Of a stretch of 64,000 nucleotides of DNA, positions 1-9,520 are shown one piece after another. The position numbers and the translations under genes are program-made. The notes beneath the pieces were generated by a model, which worked only from the letters and a program-made list of their open reading frames with translations, was not told where the DNA came from and did no database searches. The stretch is taken from NCBI GenBank assembly GCA_016711605.1, contig JADJSS010000016.1, positions 18,305 to 82,304 of the forward strand. The letters are read 5' to 3'. The stretch is from Saprospirales bacterium. Lineage in GTDB: Bacteria > Bacteroidota > Bacteroidia > Chitinophagales > JADIYW01. Each line of letters opens with the position of its first letter. The stretch's first letter is position 1.

Positions 1-43
1 ATCCTTTAGCTAGTTTTCTGATCTTGGACTTTGGTTCGTATAA

Positions 44-3000
44 CGAATAAATATATCAGCAAGTGATGCTTATGGTAATTATAATAGTATTGATAATACA
101 AACAATGGTGTTGGAAATCACATAGCTGTCAATAATATTTTATCTTCAGGTGGTTCAGGAAATCACATAGGTCTTTCAAACGCATTAAGTGGCACTGGTA
201 CAGGACAGCAATATGCAACCTATAATTCTATCAATAATTCAGGTAATAATGTACACTTTGGCACTTACGATTCATTATCTGGCGCAGGCACTGCTTTTCA
301 TTTTGGAAAATATACGGTATTGTCAGGTGCTGGCACAGGCAGACAATACGGTACATTTAATCAAATAAGCAATTCAGGAAACGCCTTTCATTATGGCACT
401 TATAACAATCTGCAAGGCAACGGAACAGGAAATAAGTATGGTAATTATACAGTAGTTGGTGGCACAGGAAATGCCTTTACTTATGGAAATTATACAACTA
501 TAACCAATACAGGTAATTTTCCACATTATGGTGCATATAATGATTTGAGTAGTGCCAATACTGGAACACAAACAGCAATATTTAACTCAGTTGGCGGAAC
601 AGGTAATAATCAGCAATATGGAATATGGAATAATATGTCTGGAACAAATGCAGTTTGGAAGTGGAGTTTGGTGAATGCCTTTGGAGGAGATGATAATGGT
701 GAAGAAGTTGGTGTTTTTAATACATATGGAGGTGCAGGAACTGGACAAAAATATGGTGTCAAAACACAACTATTCTCTGACGGTACTGGTGATCACTTTG
801 GAAACTATGTAGATATGCAAGGAATTGGAAATAATACCAAATATGCATATTATGCAACTATAGATAGTGTTGCAGCAGCAGGAACACATTATGGGTTGTT
901 TGCAGACGTTACCAAATCCAATTCCTATGCTGCATATTTACAGGGAAGGGTTTCCATAGGTAGAAATCTTGGTGTTGATGAATACATTTTGCCCCAGGTG
1001 CGCGGAACCAACAACCAAATAATTACTACAGATGGAAACGGCAATGCACGTTGGGATAGTATCGGTAATTTAATTGATACCATTGCATGGCAAACAAAAG
1101 GAAATGCAGGTACAGTAGATGGCACTCATTTCTTTGGTACAACAGATAATATTCCGCTCAATTTTAGACAAAACAATCAGAAAATTGCTCGCTTTGATAA
1201 TATTGGCAGAAACTATTACATAGGAAGAGGTGCAGGTAGCAATCTGGGTGCAGGAAATATTGCTATTGGTGATTCTTCTGGTGCTGCATTTAGTACAAAT
1301 AATCCATCCGTATTTGTTGGTTACAGAACAGGTGTACGTACAACAGGACTTAATAATACATTTGTTGGTGACAGGGCCGGTGAAAATGTAACAACAGGAG
1401 ATCAGAATTCCTACTTTGGTTTGTTTGCTGGTAGAAACAACACCGCAGGTAGTTTTAATACAGCAGTAGGTTTAGCTGCATTCGGAAATTCTTCAGGAGG
1501 ACAAGACAATATTGCTGTTGGTAGACAAACTCTAAATTCAAATTCTACAGGATTTGCAAATATTGGCATAGGTTACCAAGCTGTATTTTCAAATACTACA
1601 GGAAATTATAATACAGGCATTGGTTATCAAGCTATGATTAATCATAAAGTTTTTGATTTTAATGTTGCAATAGGAACACAGGCGATGGAATTAGACACTT
1701 CCGGTTATAGCAATGTAGCAATTGGATACAGATCTCTACGTCAAAATGTTAATGGTGTAGAAAATACGGCATTGGGTACTGGCGCTATGGAGTTTGGTGG
1801 TTCTTCAAATAATAATGTGGCTGTAGGTAGAAGTGCTATGCAAAACTATGGAACCTCACAACATAATACAGCTGTTGGGTATCAATCACTAACCAGTCAA
1901 ACATTTACCAATGGCGGAGTCGCTTATGATGGTTATAATACAGCAATCGGTTATCAGTCACTCTATGCAAATAATCCTTCAGCTACTACAAATGCGTACA
2001 AAAATACAGCTGTCGGTTTTGAAGCAAGTAGAAACAATACACAAGGAACCAATAACACAACTGTAGGTACGAGTGCAGCCAGAAGCAATACCCACAGCAG
2101 TAGGTACAAAAGCATTGCGAAATAACCAAAGCACCTGGAATACAGGTATAGGTGCTTATGCTTTATATAAAAACACATCAGGATTTACAAATACTGCTGT
2201 TGGATATCGTTCTATGGAGAATAATGTTGATGGCTACAGAAACACCGTTGTTGGTGCCAATACATTAGATAACAATACCAGCGGCTATCAAAATGCAGGG
2301 GTAGGTTATTATGCACTTAGCAATAATACGCTGGGTAATACAAACACAGCAATAGGAGCTTATTCACTACGTTTAAATCCAACATCCAGCCAGAATACTG
2401 CAGTAGGACATGAGGCGCTATATTCTCAATCTTTCAATAATGGCGGAGCTGAATATGATGGCAATAATACAGCAATTGGCTTTCAGGCATTATATACCAA
2501 TAATCCAACTGCATTAGGAAATGGTACCCGTAATACTGCCATAGGTTTAATGGCTTTACATGATAATACAATCGGTTATAGTAATACAGCAGTTGGTTTT
2601 CAAACATTAGTAAATAACTCAACTGGCTATGGAAATACATCATTAGGTGATGTTTCATTGGCTATCAACTCACTTGGTTCTAATAACGTAGCTGTTGGTT
2701 TTGGAGCAGCATATAACAATACAACTTCATCAAATAATATAGCAATCGGTACAAATGCCTTGAGGTCTCAGGCTTTTAATAATAGTAATACTGTTTATAA
2801 TTCATGGAATATTGCCATTGGAAGAGATGCATTATATTCTAATGATCCTTCTACTTTTTCAAATGGAATGTACAATGTAGGCATTGGTGCCAGCTCATTC
2901 AGAAGTAATGTTACTGCTAATGATAATACTGGATTAGGAACCAACAGCGGTTATTATGCAACCGGTAGTGCAAATACATTCTTAGGCTCTTATTCAGGTT

Positions 3001-3983
3001 TTGGTACATCTGCTGCTTCAAGTACAGGTGGTGCAAATACTGGTGTTGGTAACAGATCATTATATAATTATACAACAGGCGATCAAAATGTGGCAATGGG
3101 CGATTATGCATTGCATAATGTTTCAACGGGCGACCAAAATACCGGAATAGGTGCAGGTGCATTAGACTATTATACAACAGGCAGTAGAAATACCGGTGTT
3201 GGTATGTTTAGCGGACGAAGTGCTTCAAGTTTTTTTACAGGTAGTGATAATTTTTATGGTGGATATAATTCCGGTTCATCTAACTGGAGTGGTAGTAATA
3301 ATACTATCATTGGTGCTAATGCCAATGTAAATACAATTAGCCTTACCTATGCAACAGCACTTGGTTCAGGTGCTACCGTAAACTGTAGTAATTGCTTAAC
3401 GCTTGGAGGTAATGCAGCAGCCAACAGAACTCGAGTAGGTATTAATAATAACAATCCTACCTTTAGATTACATATTAATGAAGTTGCGGGTACTTATGGT
3501 GATGGAATTGCTTTAAGTTACGGTGCCAACACATGGGAATTATTGCATGCTTCTAATAATAATTTTTGGTTCAATTTTGCAGGAGCATGGGTAGGTTGGA
3601 TAGATGATATTACAGGAACATATTCTGCTATTTCAGATAAGCGTTTAAAAACAAATATTCGTCCAATGGAAACTATATTAGACAGAGTAATGCAACTAAA
3701 AGTATCGCGCTATGAGTTCATAAAAAATAATCCTTTAAAAAAACAGTCTATTGGATTTATTGCACAGGAGGTAGAGCCGTTGTTCCCAGAAGTAGTAAGT
3801 AAACAGCAAATAGATGATCCAAACGTAGAGATAAAAGATCAATATGGAATGGATTATGCAGGTATGTCAATAATCGCAATTAAAGCCATTCAGGAACAGC
3901 AAAAAATAATAGAACAGCAAAATGCAGATATTGAGATGTTAAAAAAACAAATGGAAGAATTAAAACAACTCATAAAAAGATAA
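44..3983 (+). CDS. Repetitive tail-fibre/adhesin-like protein with C-terminal S74 chaperone domain (5' incomplete, one frameshift)
   Basis: The reading frame is open from 44 (an in-frame stop lies at 41-43) and no convincing start is visible, so the 5' end is missing or garbled. Roughly the first 300 residues repeat a glycine-rich pattern of the form GTGxxYGxYN. The middle is a long series of units of about 20-25 residues of the NTAVGYQSL type, resembling YadA-like head repeats. The end carries an S74 intramolecular chaperone domain (SDKRLKTNI, then IGFIAQEVEPLFPEVV) followed by a coiled coil rich in Q, E and K. In this family the chaperone helps trimer folding and cleaves itself off. An extra C in the run 2091-2093 splits the frame; removing it restores the repeats. 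Probably surface-exposed or secreted; the ligand is unknown. Confidence 0.8.
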
Positions 3984-3989
3984 ATAAAA

Positions 3990-4020
3990 TTTGCTTTTTA
4001 ATTTTCAATGTATATATTTG
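3990..4020 (+). promoter_or_regulatory. Promoter of the trp leader and trpE
   Basis: TTTG at 3990-3993 and TATATTTG at 4013-4020 match the Bacteroidota -33 (TTTG) and -7 (TAnnTTTG) boxes, with 19 bases between them. It lies seven bases after the stop of the preceding gene. The predicted transcription start falls at about 4025, on or next to the leader-peptide ATG. Confidence 0.7.
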
Positions 4021-4024
4021 TATC

Positions 4025-4075
4025 ATGACAACAAACAAATTTTGGTGGTGGAACAGTAACAGCAATAAGGCGTAG
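4025..4075 (+). CDS. trpL: trp operon leader peptide with three tandem Trp codons
   Basis: A 16-codon reading frame encodes MTTNKFWWWNSNSNKA, with TGG TGG TGG at 4043-4051, and ends at TAG 4073-4075. It sits between a phylum-type promoter and a terminator hairpin upstream of trpE, the arrangement of ribosome-mediated attenuation. Ribosomes stalled at the Trp codons would leave the last codons free for antiterminator pairing, while ribosomes reaching the stop would cover them. The Trp run, the position and the complementary segments are seen directly. The attenuation mechanism is inferred from known trp leaders of other bacteria. Confidence 0.85.
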   Translation: MTTNKFWWWNSNSNKA

Positions 4076-4115
4076 TCTGATTCTATTTTCAAATATATTA
4101 TATTAGCTCGCCTTA
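4066..4115 (+). promoter_or_regulatory. Antiterminator pairing of the trp attenuator
   Basis: TAAGGCG at 4066-4072, inside the last codons of the leader peptide, is perfectly complementary to CGCCTTA at 4109-4115. The latter overlaps the left arm of the terminator hairpin, so the two structures exclude each other. Translation to the leader stop codon would mask 4066-4072 and favour termination; stalling at the Trp codons would favour the antiterminator. Confidence 0.7.
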
Positions 4116-4132
4116 AAAAGCGGGCTTTTTTT
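4105..4132 (+). terminator. Intrinsic terminator (attenuator) before trpE
   Basis: AGCTCGC at 4105-4111 pairs with GCGGGCT at 4120-4126 (seven pairs including one G-U) around an eight-base loop, followed by a T run to 4132. It lies between the leader peptide and trpE, where a trp attenuator is expected. Confidence 0.8.
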
Positions 4133-4161
4133 ATGATGAACGTTCTTGCATGCAAAGCAAA

Positions 4162-4185
4162 TGTCATTCTGAGTTTATCGAAGAA
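4162..4185 (+). repeat. Copy of a GTCATTCTGAG-type dispersed repeat
   Basis: The stretch GTCATTCTGAGTTTATCGAA matches the dispersed Bacteroidota repeat that also occurs twice at 23791-23838 inside fmt. It lies upstream of the preferred trpE start and argues against translation beginning at the ATG at 4150. Confidence 0.6.
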
Positions 4186-4200
4186 TTAAAAGTAAACGAC

Positions 4201-5613
4201 ATGAAATATAAATTCAATACCACTCATAAAAAAATAATCGCAGATATGCTAACACCTGTAAGTATATATTTGCGTTTACGTGCAAAGTACAAAAATACAG
4301 TGCTGTTAGAAAGTTCCGATTATCATGGCGATGAACATAATTTTTCCTATATCTGCTTTCATCCAATTGCTGGCTTCAAAGTAGAAAACAATAACTTCAA
4401 AAGTTTTTCTCCAGATAATTTAGAAACAGTAATCAATCTTGCAGAAAATAAGTTAACCGATTGTATAAACGATTTTATCAGTCAATTCAATACCGAACCT
4501 TCGGGACAACACTCACAACTCAACATTATTACAAACGGTTTATTCGGCTACATGTCTTATGATGTAGTGCAATATTTTGAAGATATTCAATTGAAAAACC
4601 AAGAATCTAAAATTCCAATTGCGCAATATTTCTGCTATCAATATATCATTGCATTTAATCATTTTAATCATGAATTATTTTTGATAAAAAATGATATTGA
4701 AAATGTAGACTTAGATAAAACAACGTTAGATGAAATAGAATCGTTTATAAAATACAAACCAATGCAAATCGATCATTTTTCTGCTGAAAAGGAAAAATCA
4801 TCTAATGTTACAAACGAAGAATATTTGGAAATGGTAGAAAAAGGAAAACAAGCTTGTTATCGAGGTGATGTTTTTCAAATAGTTTTATCACGTCAGTTTC
4901 AGCAAAAATATCGCGGCGATGATTTTAATGTGTATCGTGCATTGCGTTCTATCAATCCATCACCTTATTGTTTTTATTTCGATTTTGAAACGTTCCGTTT
5001 AATGGGTTCGTCGCCTGAAGCACAATTGATTATTAAGAATAATAAAGTCACCATTCATCCAATTGCTGGTACATTTCGCAGAACAGGTGATGATGCTAAA
5101 GATGCAGCACTTGCACAAAAATTGTCAGACGATCCTAAAGAAAATGCAGAGCATATCATGCTAGTTGATTTAGCCAGAAATGATTTATCACGTAGAGGCA
5201 AAAACACTAAAGTGGAAGTCTATCGCGAAGTGCAATATTATTCGCACGTTATTCATTTAGTTTCAAAAGTTACTGCAGAAATCGATGAAACCACCAATAA
5301 AATAAAGATTATCGGCGACACCTTTCCAGCAGGCACTTTAAGCGGCGCACCAAAATATAAAGCCATGCAATTAATTGATCAATATGAAAACACTAATCGT
5401 GGGTTTTATGGTGGTTGCATTGGTCACTTAGATTTTAATGGTGATTTTAATCATGCAATAATGATACGTAGTTTTATGAGTAAAGATAATACGCTTACGT
5501 TTCAGGCTGGCGCAGGTGTGGTCGCAGATTCAGTTGCAGAAAGTGAATTACAAGAAGTAGAAAATAAATTAGCAGCACTCAATAAAGCAATAGAATTGGC
5601 AAATACATTGTAG
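4201..5613 (+). CDS. trpE: Anthranilate synthase component I
   Basis: Chorismate plus ammonia from TrpG gives anthranilate, the first committed step of tryptophan synthesis. The 470-residue product has the N-terminal LLES element that binds feedback-inhibiting Trp, and the chorismate-binding core motifs PIAGTFRRTGDD, ENAEHIMLVDLARNDLSRR, FPAGTLSGAPK and GFYGGCIGHLDFNGD, ending QAGAGVVADSVAESE. The ATG at 4201 was chosen because an upstream in-frame ATG at 4150 would add 17 residues derived from a dispersed repeat. trpG follows after 45 bases. Expression is probably controlled by the leader attenuator just upstream. Confidence 0.95.
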   Translation: MKYKFNTTHKKIIADMLTPVSIYLRLRAKYKNTVLLESSDYHGDEHNFSYICFHPIAGFKVENNNFKSFSPDNLETVINLAENKLTDCINDFISQFNTEPSGQHSQLNIITNGLFGYMSYDVVQYFEDIQLKNQESKIPIAQYFCYQYIIAFNHFNHELFLIKNDIENVDLDKTTLDEIESFIKYKPMQIDHFSAEKEKSSNVTNEEYLEMVEKGKQACYRGDVFQIVLSRQFQQKYRGDDFNVYRALRSINPSPYCFYFDFETFRLMGSSPEAQLIIKNNKVTIHPIAGTFRRTGDDAKDAALAQKLSDDPKENAEHIMLVDLARNDLSRRGKNTKVEVYREVQYYSHVIHLVSKVTAEIDETTNKIKIIGDTFPAGTLSGAPKYKAMQLIDQYENTNRGFYGGCIGHLDFNGDFNHAIMIRSFMSKDNTLTFQAGAGVVADSVAESELQEVENKLAALNKAIELANTL

Positions 5614-5650
5614 TCCCTTTTGTGAACTTTGTGCCTTTGTGGTTTAAAAT
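5614..5650 (+). repeat. CTTTGTG-rich intergenic repeat between trpE and trpG
   Basis: The gap contains CTTTTGTGAACTTTGTGCC and CTTTGTGG, a short iterated motif. A related iterated CCTTTGCG/CTTTGCGTG sequence occurs at 33022-33052. It fills almost the whole trpE-trpG spacer. Confidence 0.4.
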
Positions 5651-5658
5651 ATAAAAAT

Positions 5659-6222
5659 ATGAAGTCTATTTTAGTACTCGATAATTACGATTCATTTACT
5701 TACAATCTCGTCCATTACGTAGAATCATTTAACGTAAAATGCGATGTTTTTCGTAATGATAAAATCTCATTAGAAGATGTAAATAAATACCAAAAAATAT
5801 TATTATCACCTGGACCTGGAATACCAGAAGAAGCAGGTGTTTTGATCGATTTAATAAAATTGTATGCACCAACAAAATCAATACTTGGTGTGTGTTTAGG
5901 TCATCAAGCAATAGGTCAGGTATTTGGCGCTGAGTTGTATAACGTTGGAAATGTTATTCACGGAAAATCAAAAAACACTAAAGTAATTGCAGATGATATT
6001 TTATTTGATGGAATGGATAAAGAATTTCAAAGTGGTCGATATCATTCCTGGGCAATTAAAAACGTGAAAACACCTTTAATTGTTACTGCTGTTGATGATG
6101 ATAATATTGTACAAGCTATTAAACATGAAACTTATAATGTTCATGGCGTGCAATTTCATCCAGAAAGTGTAATGACACCACAAGGAAAAAAAATAATCGA
6201 AAACTGGTTGTTTAAATGTTAG
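5659..6222 (+). CDS. trpG: Anthranilate synthase component II (glutamine amidotransferase)
   Basis: Supplies ammonia from glutamine to TrpE. The 187-residue class I amidotransferase starts MKSILVLDNYDSFTYNLV and shows the oxyanion loop LLSPGPGIPEEAG, the nucleophile motif GVCLGHQAIG (Cys) and the catalytic GVQFHPESV (His, Glu). A frame opening at 5629 is longer, but its extra N-terminus comes from the intergenic repeat, so the ATG at 5659 is preferred. It lies just downstream of trpE and is likely co-transcribed. The next gene is convergent. Confidence 0.95.
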   Translation: MKSILVLDNYDSFTYNLVHYVESFNVKCDVFRNDKISLEDVNKYQKILLSPGPGIPEEAGVLIDLIKLYAPTKSILGVCLGHQAIGQVFGAELYNVGNVIHGKSKNTKVIADDILFDGMDKEFQSGRYHSWAIKNVKTPLIVTAVDDDNIVQAIKHETYNVHGVQFHPESVMTPQGKKIIENWLFKC

Positions 6223-6244
6223 TTTAGTTTTTTAATAAACAAGT

Positions 6245-6739
6245 TTACTTACTTCTTTGTTTCAAACCCCAATCAAAAGTAAATTCACAAAGTTCAATAC
6301 CATCTTTATCATAACCAATAACTTTTGTGGTAAAATTTATTGGTTTTTTTGATTCAATTGCACCTTCAACAGCTGCTTTTGTTTTTAATCCATCTTTACA
6401 AATAAAAGTTGTTACACCTTTTGCTTGTTTCATAAATTTTGCGGTTGTGCCAGTAACAAATGTTGAAACTGTAGGTTGCACACCACGACATAACATGACT
6501 AAAATTGCACCGCTTGCCATTTCTGCAGCCATGCCTAAAACTGCCCAATAGGTAGAACCAAATGGATTTTTATTTAAGTGTTTATACGGTACCGTAACGT
6601 GGCATTCTTCTTCATTTAATACTGGTATTTTCATGCCTGATAAACCAGCCATTGGCACTTGAAATGCCATTGCTCCTTTGAATAATAAAGAGTTTGTCAT
6701 AATATTTACAAACTTTTTTTGTTCTTCTTTATTCAGCAT
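6245..6739 (-). CDS. Hotdog-fold thioesterase-like protein (DUF4442 type)
   Basis: The 164-residue product matches the DUF4442/PaaI-like hotdog layout: an N-terminal helix, a PYKHLNKNPFGSTYWAVL segment corresponding to the hotdog helix region, then the glycine-rich GMAAEMASGAI helix and a C-terminal sheet. A start ten codons further upstream is possible but gives a lysine-rich extension; MLNKEEQKKFVN is the better start. It is transcribed against the trp genes and separates trpG from trpD. A substrate cannot be named; acyl-CoA thioesterase activity is typical of the fold. Confidence 0.65.
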   Translation of the reverse strand: MLNKEEQKKFVNIMTNSLLFKGAMAFQVPMAGLSGMKIPVLNEEECHVTVPYKHLNKNPFGSTYWAVLGMAAEMASGAILVMLCRGVQPTVSTFVTGTTAKFMKQAKGVTTFICKDGLKTKAAVEGAIESKKPINFTTKVIGYDKDGIELCEFTFDWGLKQRSK

Positions 6740-6864
6740 AAATTTATTTTTAATAAAGATAAACAATTATCTATGCATGCATTGGTTTTTGTGTGTTAAG
6801 AATTTATTGATTTAGATAATTTCATAAATCAATACAATTTAAATACTTTTATTAAAATTTTAAA

Positions 6865-7854
6865 TTGAAAGCACTCTTACAATATTTATTTAATGGAAAT
6901 TCACTATCGCAGAAGGAAGCAGAAACAGCTTTGAAAGACATTGCGTCTGGTAACCAAACTGAAGCGCAAGTGGCTGCTTTTCTTTCAGTTTATAACATGC
7001 GTTTTCCAACTACACATGAAATGATTGGTTTCAGAAAAGCAATGCTTGAACTAGCCATTCCAATTAAATTTAAAGAAAAAAGAATCTTAGATATTGTTGG
7101 AACTGGTGGTGATGGAAAAGATACTTTTAATATTTCTACATTAGCTGCATTTGTTTGCGCTGGTGCAGGCGTGAAAGTTGCCAAACATGGCAATTATGCA
7201 GTCTCTTCTGTGTCTGGTTCTTCCAATGTTTTGGAGTTTTTAGGTGTACAATTCGGCAATACTCAAGAAGTTTTAAATCAACAATTAAACGCTGCAAATA
7301 TTACGTTTTTACATGCTCCGTTGTTTCATCCTGCAATGAGAAATGTTGCAAATGTTAGAAAACAATTACAACTTAAAACAATTTTTAATTTATTAGGTCC
7401 AATTGTAAATCCGTGCCATCCAAACGTCCAATTAATTGGTGTTCATAGTGATTTAGTTGGTAAGCTATATAAAGATGTACTAAAAACAACCGAATCAGAT
7501 TTTGCAATTGTGCATGCATTGGATGGTTATGATGAAATATCGTTGACAGATGATGTACGTGTTTTTACCAGAAAAAGTACACATTTGTACAATCCTAAAA
7601 CATTAGGATTTGCTAAAATTAATGCTACTGATATTTATGGTGGAAAAAATTTAAAAGAAAATGCTAAAACGTTTTTATCTATTTTAAAAGGAAATGGAAC
7701 AGCTGCGCAAAATAATGTAGTTTTAGCAAATGCTGCGTTTGCAATTTCACTCTATGCACAAAATTCTTATTTAGCTGCTTTAGAAGATGCAAAAAAAAGT
7801 TTGTTCAATGGTTATGCTTATAATAGTTTTGAAAAATTAAAATCCATACAATAA
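6865..7854 (+). CDS. trpD: Anthranilate phosphoribosyltransferase
   Basis: Transfers phosphoribosyl from PRPP to anthranilate, the second step of the Trp pathway. The 329-residue protein has the N-terminal helical domain (NGNSLSQKEAETAL) and the PRPP-binding loop DIVGTGGDGKDTFNIST, followed by KHGNYAVSSVSGSSNVLE, PAMRNVANVRKQL and NLLGPIVNP. The start appears to be TTG at 6865, since no ATG fits and the product then begins MKALLQYLF as in relatives. Three bases separate it from the next gene, so trpD, the HAD gene and trpC probably form one transcript. Confidence 0.93.
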   Translation: MKALLQYLFNGNSLSQKEAETALKDIASGNQTEAQVAAFLSVYNMRFPTTHEMIGFRKAMLELAIPIKFKEKRILDIVGTGGDGKDTFNISTLAAFVCAGAGVKVAKHGNYAVSSVSGSSNVLEFLGVQFGNTQEVLNQQLNAANITFLHAPLFHPAMRNVANVRKQLQLKTIFNLLGPIVNPCHPNVQLIGVHSDLVGKLYKDVLKTTESDFAIVHALDGYDEISLTDDVRVFTRKSTHLYNPKTLGFAKINATDIYGGKNLKENAKTFLSILKGNGTAAQNNVVLANAAFAISLYAQNSYLAALEDAKKSLFNGYAYNSFEKLKSIQ

Positions 7855-7857
7855 AAG

Positions 7858-8514
7858 TTGAAAAATAAATCACTTTTTATATTTGATATGGATGGCGTGT
7901 TGGTGGACACAGAACCGTTGTATATAATAATGAATAAAGATTTTTTACAACAACATAATGCTGTGATTACTGATGAAGAATACAATCAGTTTATTGGTAT
8001 TTCTGCCAAAAAAATGTGGTATTTTCTGCAAGAAAAATATAATTTACCATTTTCTGTTGACGAATTAATTTCGATGGAAAAGCAAGCAAAATATGATGTT
8101 TTGAACGAAACTGATTTAAAACCAATTGATGGAATTGTTGATTTGTTAGTCGCTTTAAAACAACAAAATTATAAAATTGCAATCGCATCATCTTCTATGA
8201 AAAAAAACGTTGAACTGATTATTTCTAAAACAAATTTGACTCACTATTTTGATTATATCGTCAGTGGTGAAGATGTAGTAAATGGAAAACCAGCACCAGA
8301 TATTTTCTTAAAAGCAATGCATTATTTTAATGAGCAGCCAGAAAATTGTGTGGTTGTCGAAGATGCAAAAAATGGCGTTTTAGCAGCCAAAGCAGCCAAC
8401 ATGTTTTGTATCGGTTTTCAAAATAAAAACTCAGGCAATCAAGATTTATCAAAAGCAGATTTAATAATTCATTCAATTAAAGAAATTTCAACTTCTTTAT
8501 TATTTTCAAATTAA
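7858..8514 (+). CDS. HAD-superfamily phosphatase (beta-phosphoglucomutase-like)
   Basis: A 218-residue HAD hydrolase with motif I FDMDGVLVDTEP (nucleophile Asp), motif II IASSS, the catalytic Lys in VNGKPAPD and motif IV VVEDAKNGVLAA. The helical cap after motif I is of the beta-phosphoglucomutase type. It starts with TTG, three bases after trpD, and is followed by trpC. The operon position suggests co-expression with tryptophan synthesis, but no phosphatase step in that pathway needs it; a phosphosugar or damaged-metabolite role is possible. Confidence 0.8.
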   Translation: MKNKSLFIFDMDGVLVDTEPLYIIMNKDFLQQHNAVITDEEYNQFIGISAKKMWYFLQEKYNLPFSVDELISMEKQAKYDVLNETDLKPIDGIVDLLVALKQQNYKIAIASSSMKKNVELIISKTNLTHYFDYIVSGEDVVNGKPAPDIFLKAMHYFNEQPENCVVVEDAKNGVLAAKAANMFCIGFQNKNSGNQDLSKADLIIHSIKEISTSLLFSN

Positions 8515-8533
8515 CTCATCTTCAAATTATTTC

Positions 8534-9313
8534 ATGAATATTCTCGATAAAATAGTAGCACAAAAAAAGATAGAAATTGAACAGGCAAAAAAGACTATTT
8601 CAATTAATCAATTAGAGCAGACTGAGTTTTTTAAACGTTCTACTTTTTCTATAACTTCTAAAATAGTACAAGAAAATGCAACAGGAATCATCGCAGAATT
8701 TAAACGCAAATCACCATCGAAAGGAATTATAAATGACACATCAAAAGTGTTAGATGTAGTGAAACAATACGAAAATGCTGGTGTTTCGGCGTGTTCTATT
8801 TTAACAGATGAATTATTTTTTGGAGGAAATAAACAAGATATTATTTCTGTAAGAAATGAAATAACTGTTCCAATTTTGCGCAAAGATTTTATGATAGATG
8901 AATATCAATTCATAGAAGCAAAAGCAATTGGCGCTGATGTGGTTTTATTAATTGCTTCTATTCTAACACCAAAACAAGTAAAAGATTTTACAGCATTAGC
9001 ACGCAGTTTACAGTTAGAAGTATTGTTAGAATTGCACGATGAAACCGAACTAAATCATGTTTGTAATGATGTGCACATGGTTGGTATCAACAACAGAAAC
9101 CTGAAAACATTTGAAGTCGATATTGAACAATCTATTCGTATGGCTGAGAAATTAGGAAATGATTTTTTGAAAGTTGCAGAAAGCGGAATTTCTTCTGTTG
9201 AAACGCTGAAACACTTTAAAAACAACGGTTTTCAAGGTTTTTTAATAGGTGAAAATTTTATGAAAACAGAAAATCCTGGTTTGGCTTGCCAGCAATTTAT
9301 TGAGCAATTATAA
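8534..9313 (+). CDS. trpC: Indole-3-glycerol phosphate synthase
   Basis: Closes the ring of carboxyphenylamino-deoxyribulose phosphate to indole glycerol phosphate. The 259-residue TIM barrel shows IIAEFKRKSPSKG (catalytic Glu/Lys strand), SILTDELFFGG, PILRKDFMIDEYQ, DVVLLIASIL, LLELHDE, GINNRNLKTF and VAESGISS. It lies 19 bases after the HAD gene. No trpF, trpB or trpA follows: the next genes are on the other strand, so the remaining tryptophan genes must be elsewhere. Confidence 0.95.
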   Translation: MNILDKIVAQKKIEIEQAKKTISINQLEQTEFFKRSTFSITSKIVQENATGIIAEFKRKSPSKGIINDTSKVLDVVKQYENAGVSACSILTDELFFGGNKQDIISVRNEITVPILRKDFMIDEYQFIEAKAIGADVVLLIASILTPKQVKDFTALARSLQLEVLLELHDETELNHVCNDVHMVGINNRNLKTFEVDIEQSIRMAEKLGNDFLKVAESGISSVETLKHFKNNGFQGFLIGENFMKTENPGLACQQFIEQL

Positions 9314-9326
9314 TCTTACAATCGTA

Positions 9327-9503
9327 TCAAAAGAAATAATTATTTTTGATTTTTCTTGCTTTGGTACACTTTACTGGTTTACTTTGTCCAGGCAATAAAA
9401 CTTTACGAATACAACTTTTAGAACGACGTGGTCGAGCATCCATTTCATTAGATGAAAACAAGAGCATAGATGTTAAAAACAGAATTAAAAACTTAGTTTG
9501 CAT
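9327..9503 (-). CDS. Small secreted cationic protein, unknown
   Basis: A 58-residue product begins MQTKFLILFLTSMLLFSSN, a likely signal peptide, followed by a short mature part very rich in Arg and Lys with two Cys (RPRRSKSCIRKVLLPG, KPVKCTKARK). The start at 9503 avoids overlap with the upstream peptidase gene; a frame from 9539 would overlap it. Downstream of and probably co-transcribed with the M61 peptidase. The function is not recognised. Confidence 0.5.
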   Translation of the reverse strand: MQTKFLILFLTSMLLFSSNEMDARPRRSKSCIRKVLLPGQSKPVKCTKARKIKNNYFF

Positions 9504-9520
9504 GTAAGGTGTTCTAAAAT

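Noticed and set aside
1..43. Start of the S74 protein gene
   Set aside because: All frames contain stops or no convincing signal peptide; the edge appears garbled or belongs to upstream sequence not present.
4150..4200. trpE starting at the in-frame ATG at 4150
   Set aside because: The extra 17 codons come from a dispersed GTCATTCTGAG repeat next to the attenuator; the ATG at 4201 begins the conserved protein.
4591..4615. Repeat insertion inside trpE (KNQESK, like AKNQESK in the M61 protein)
   Set aside because: The DNA similarity is short and imperfect; probably chance.
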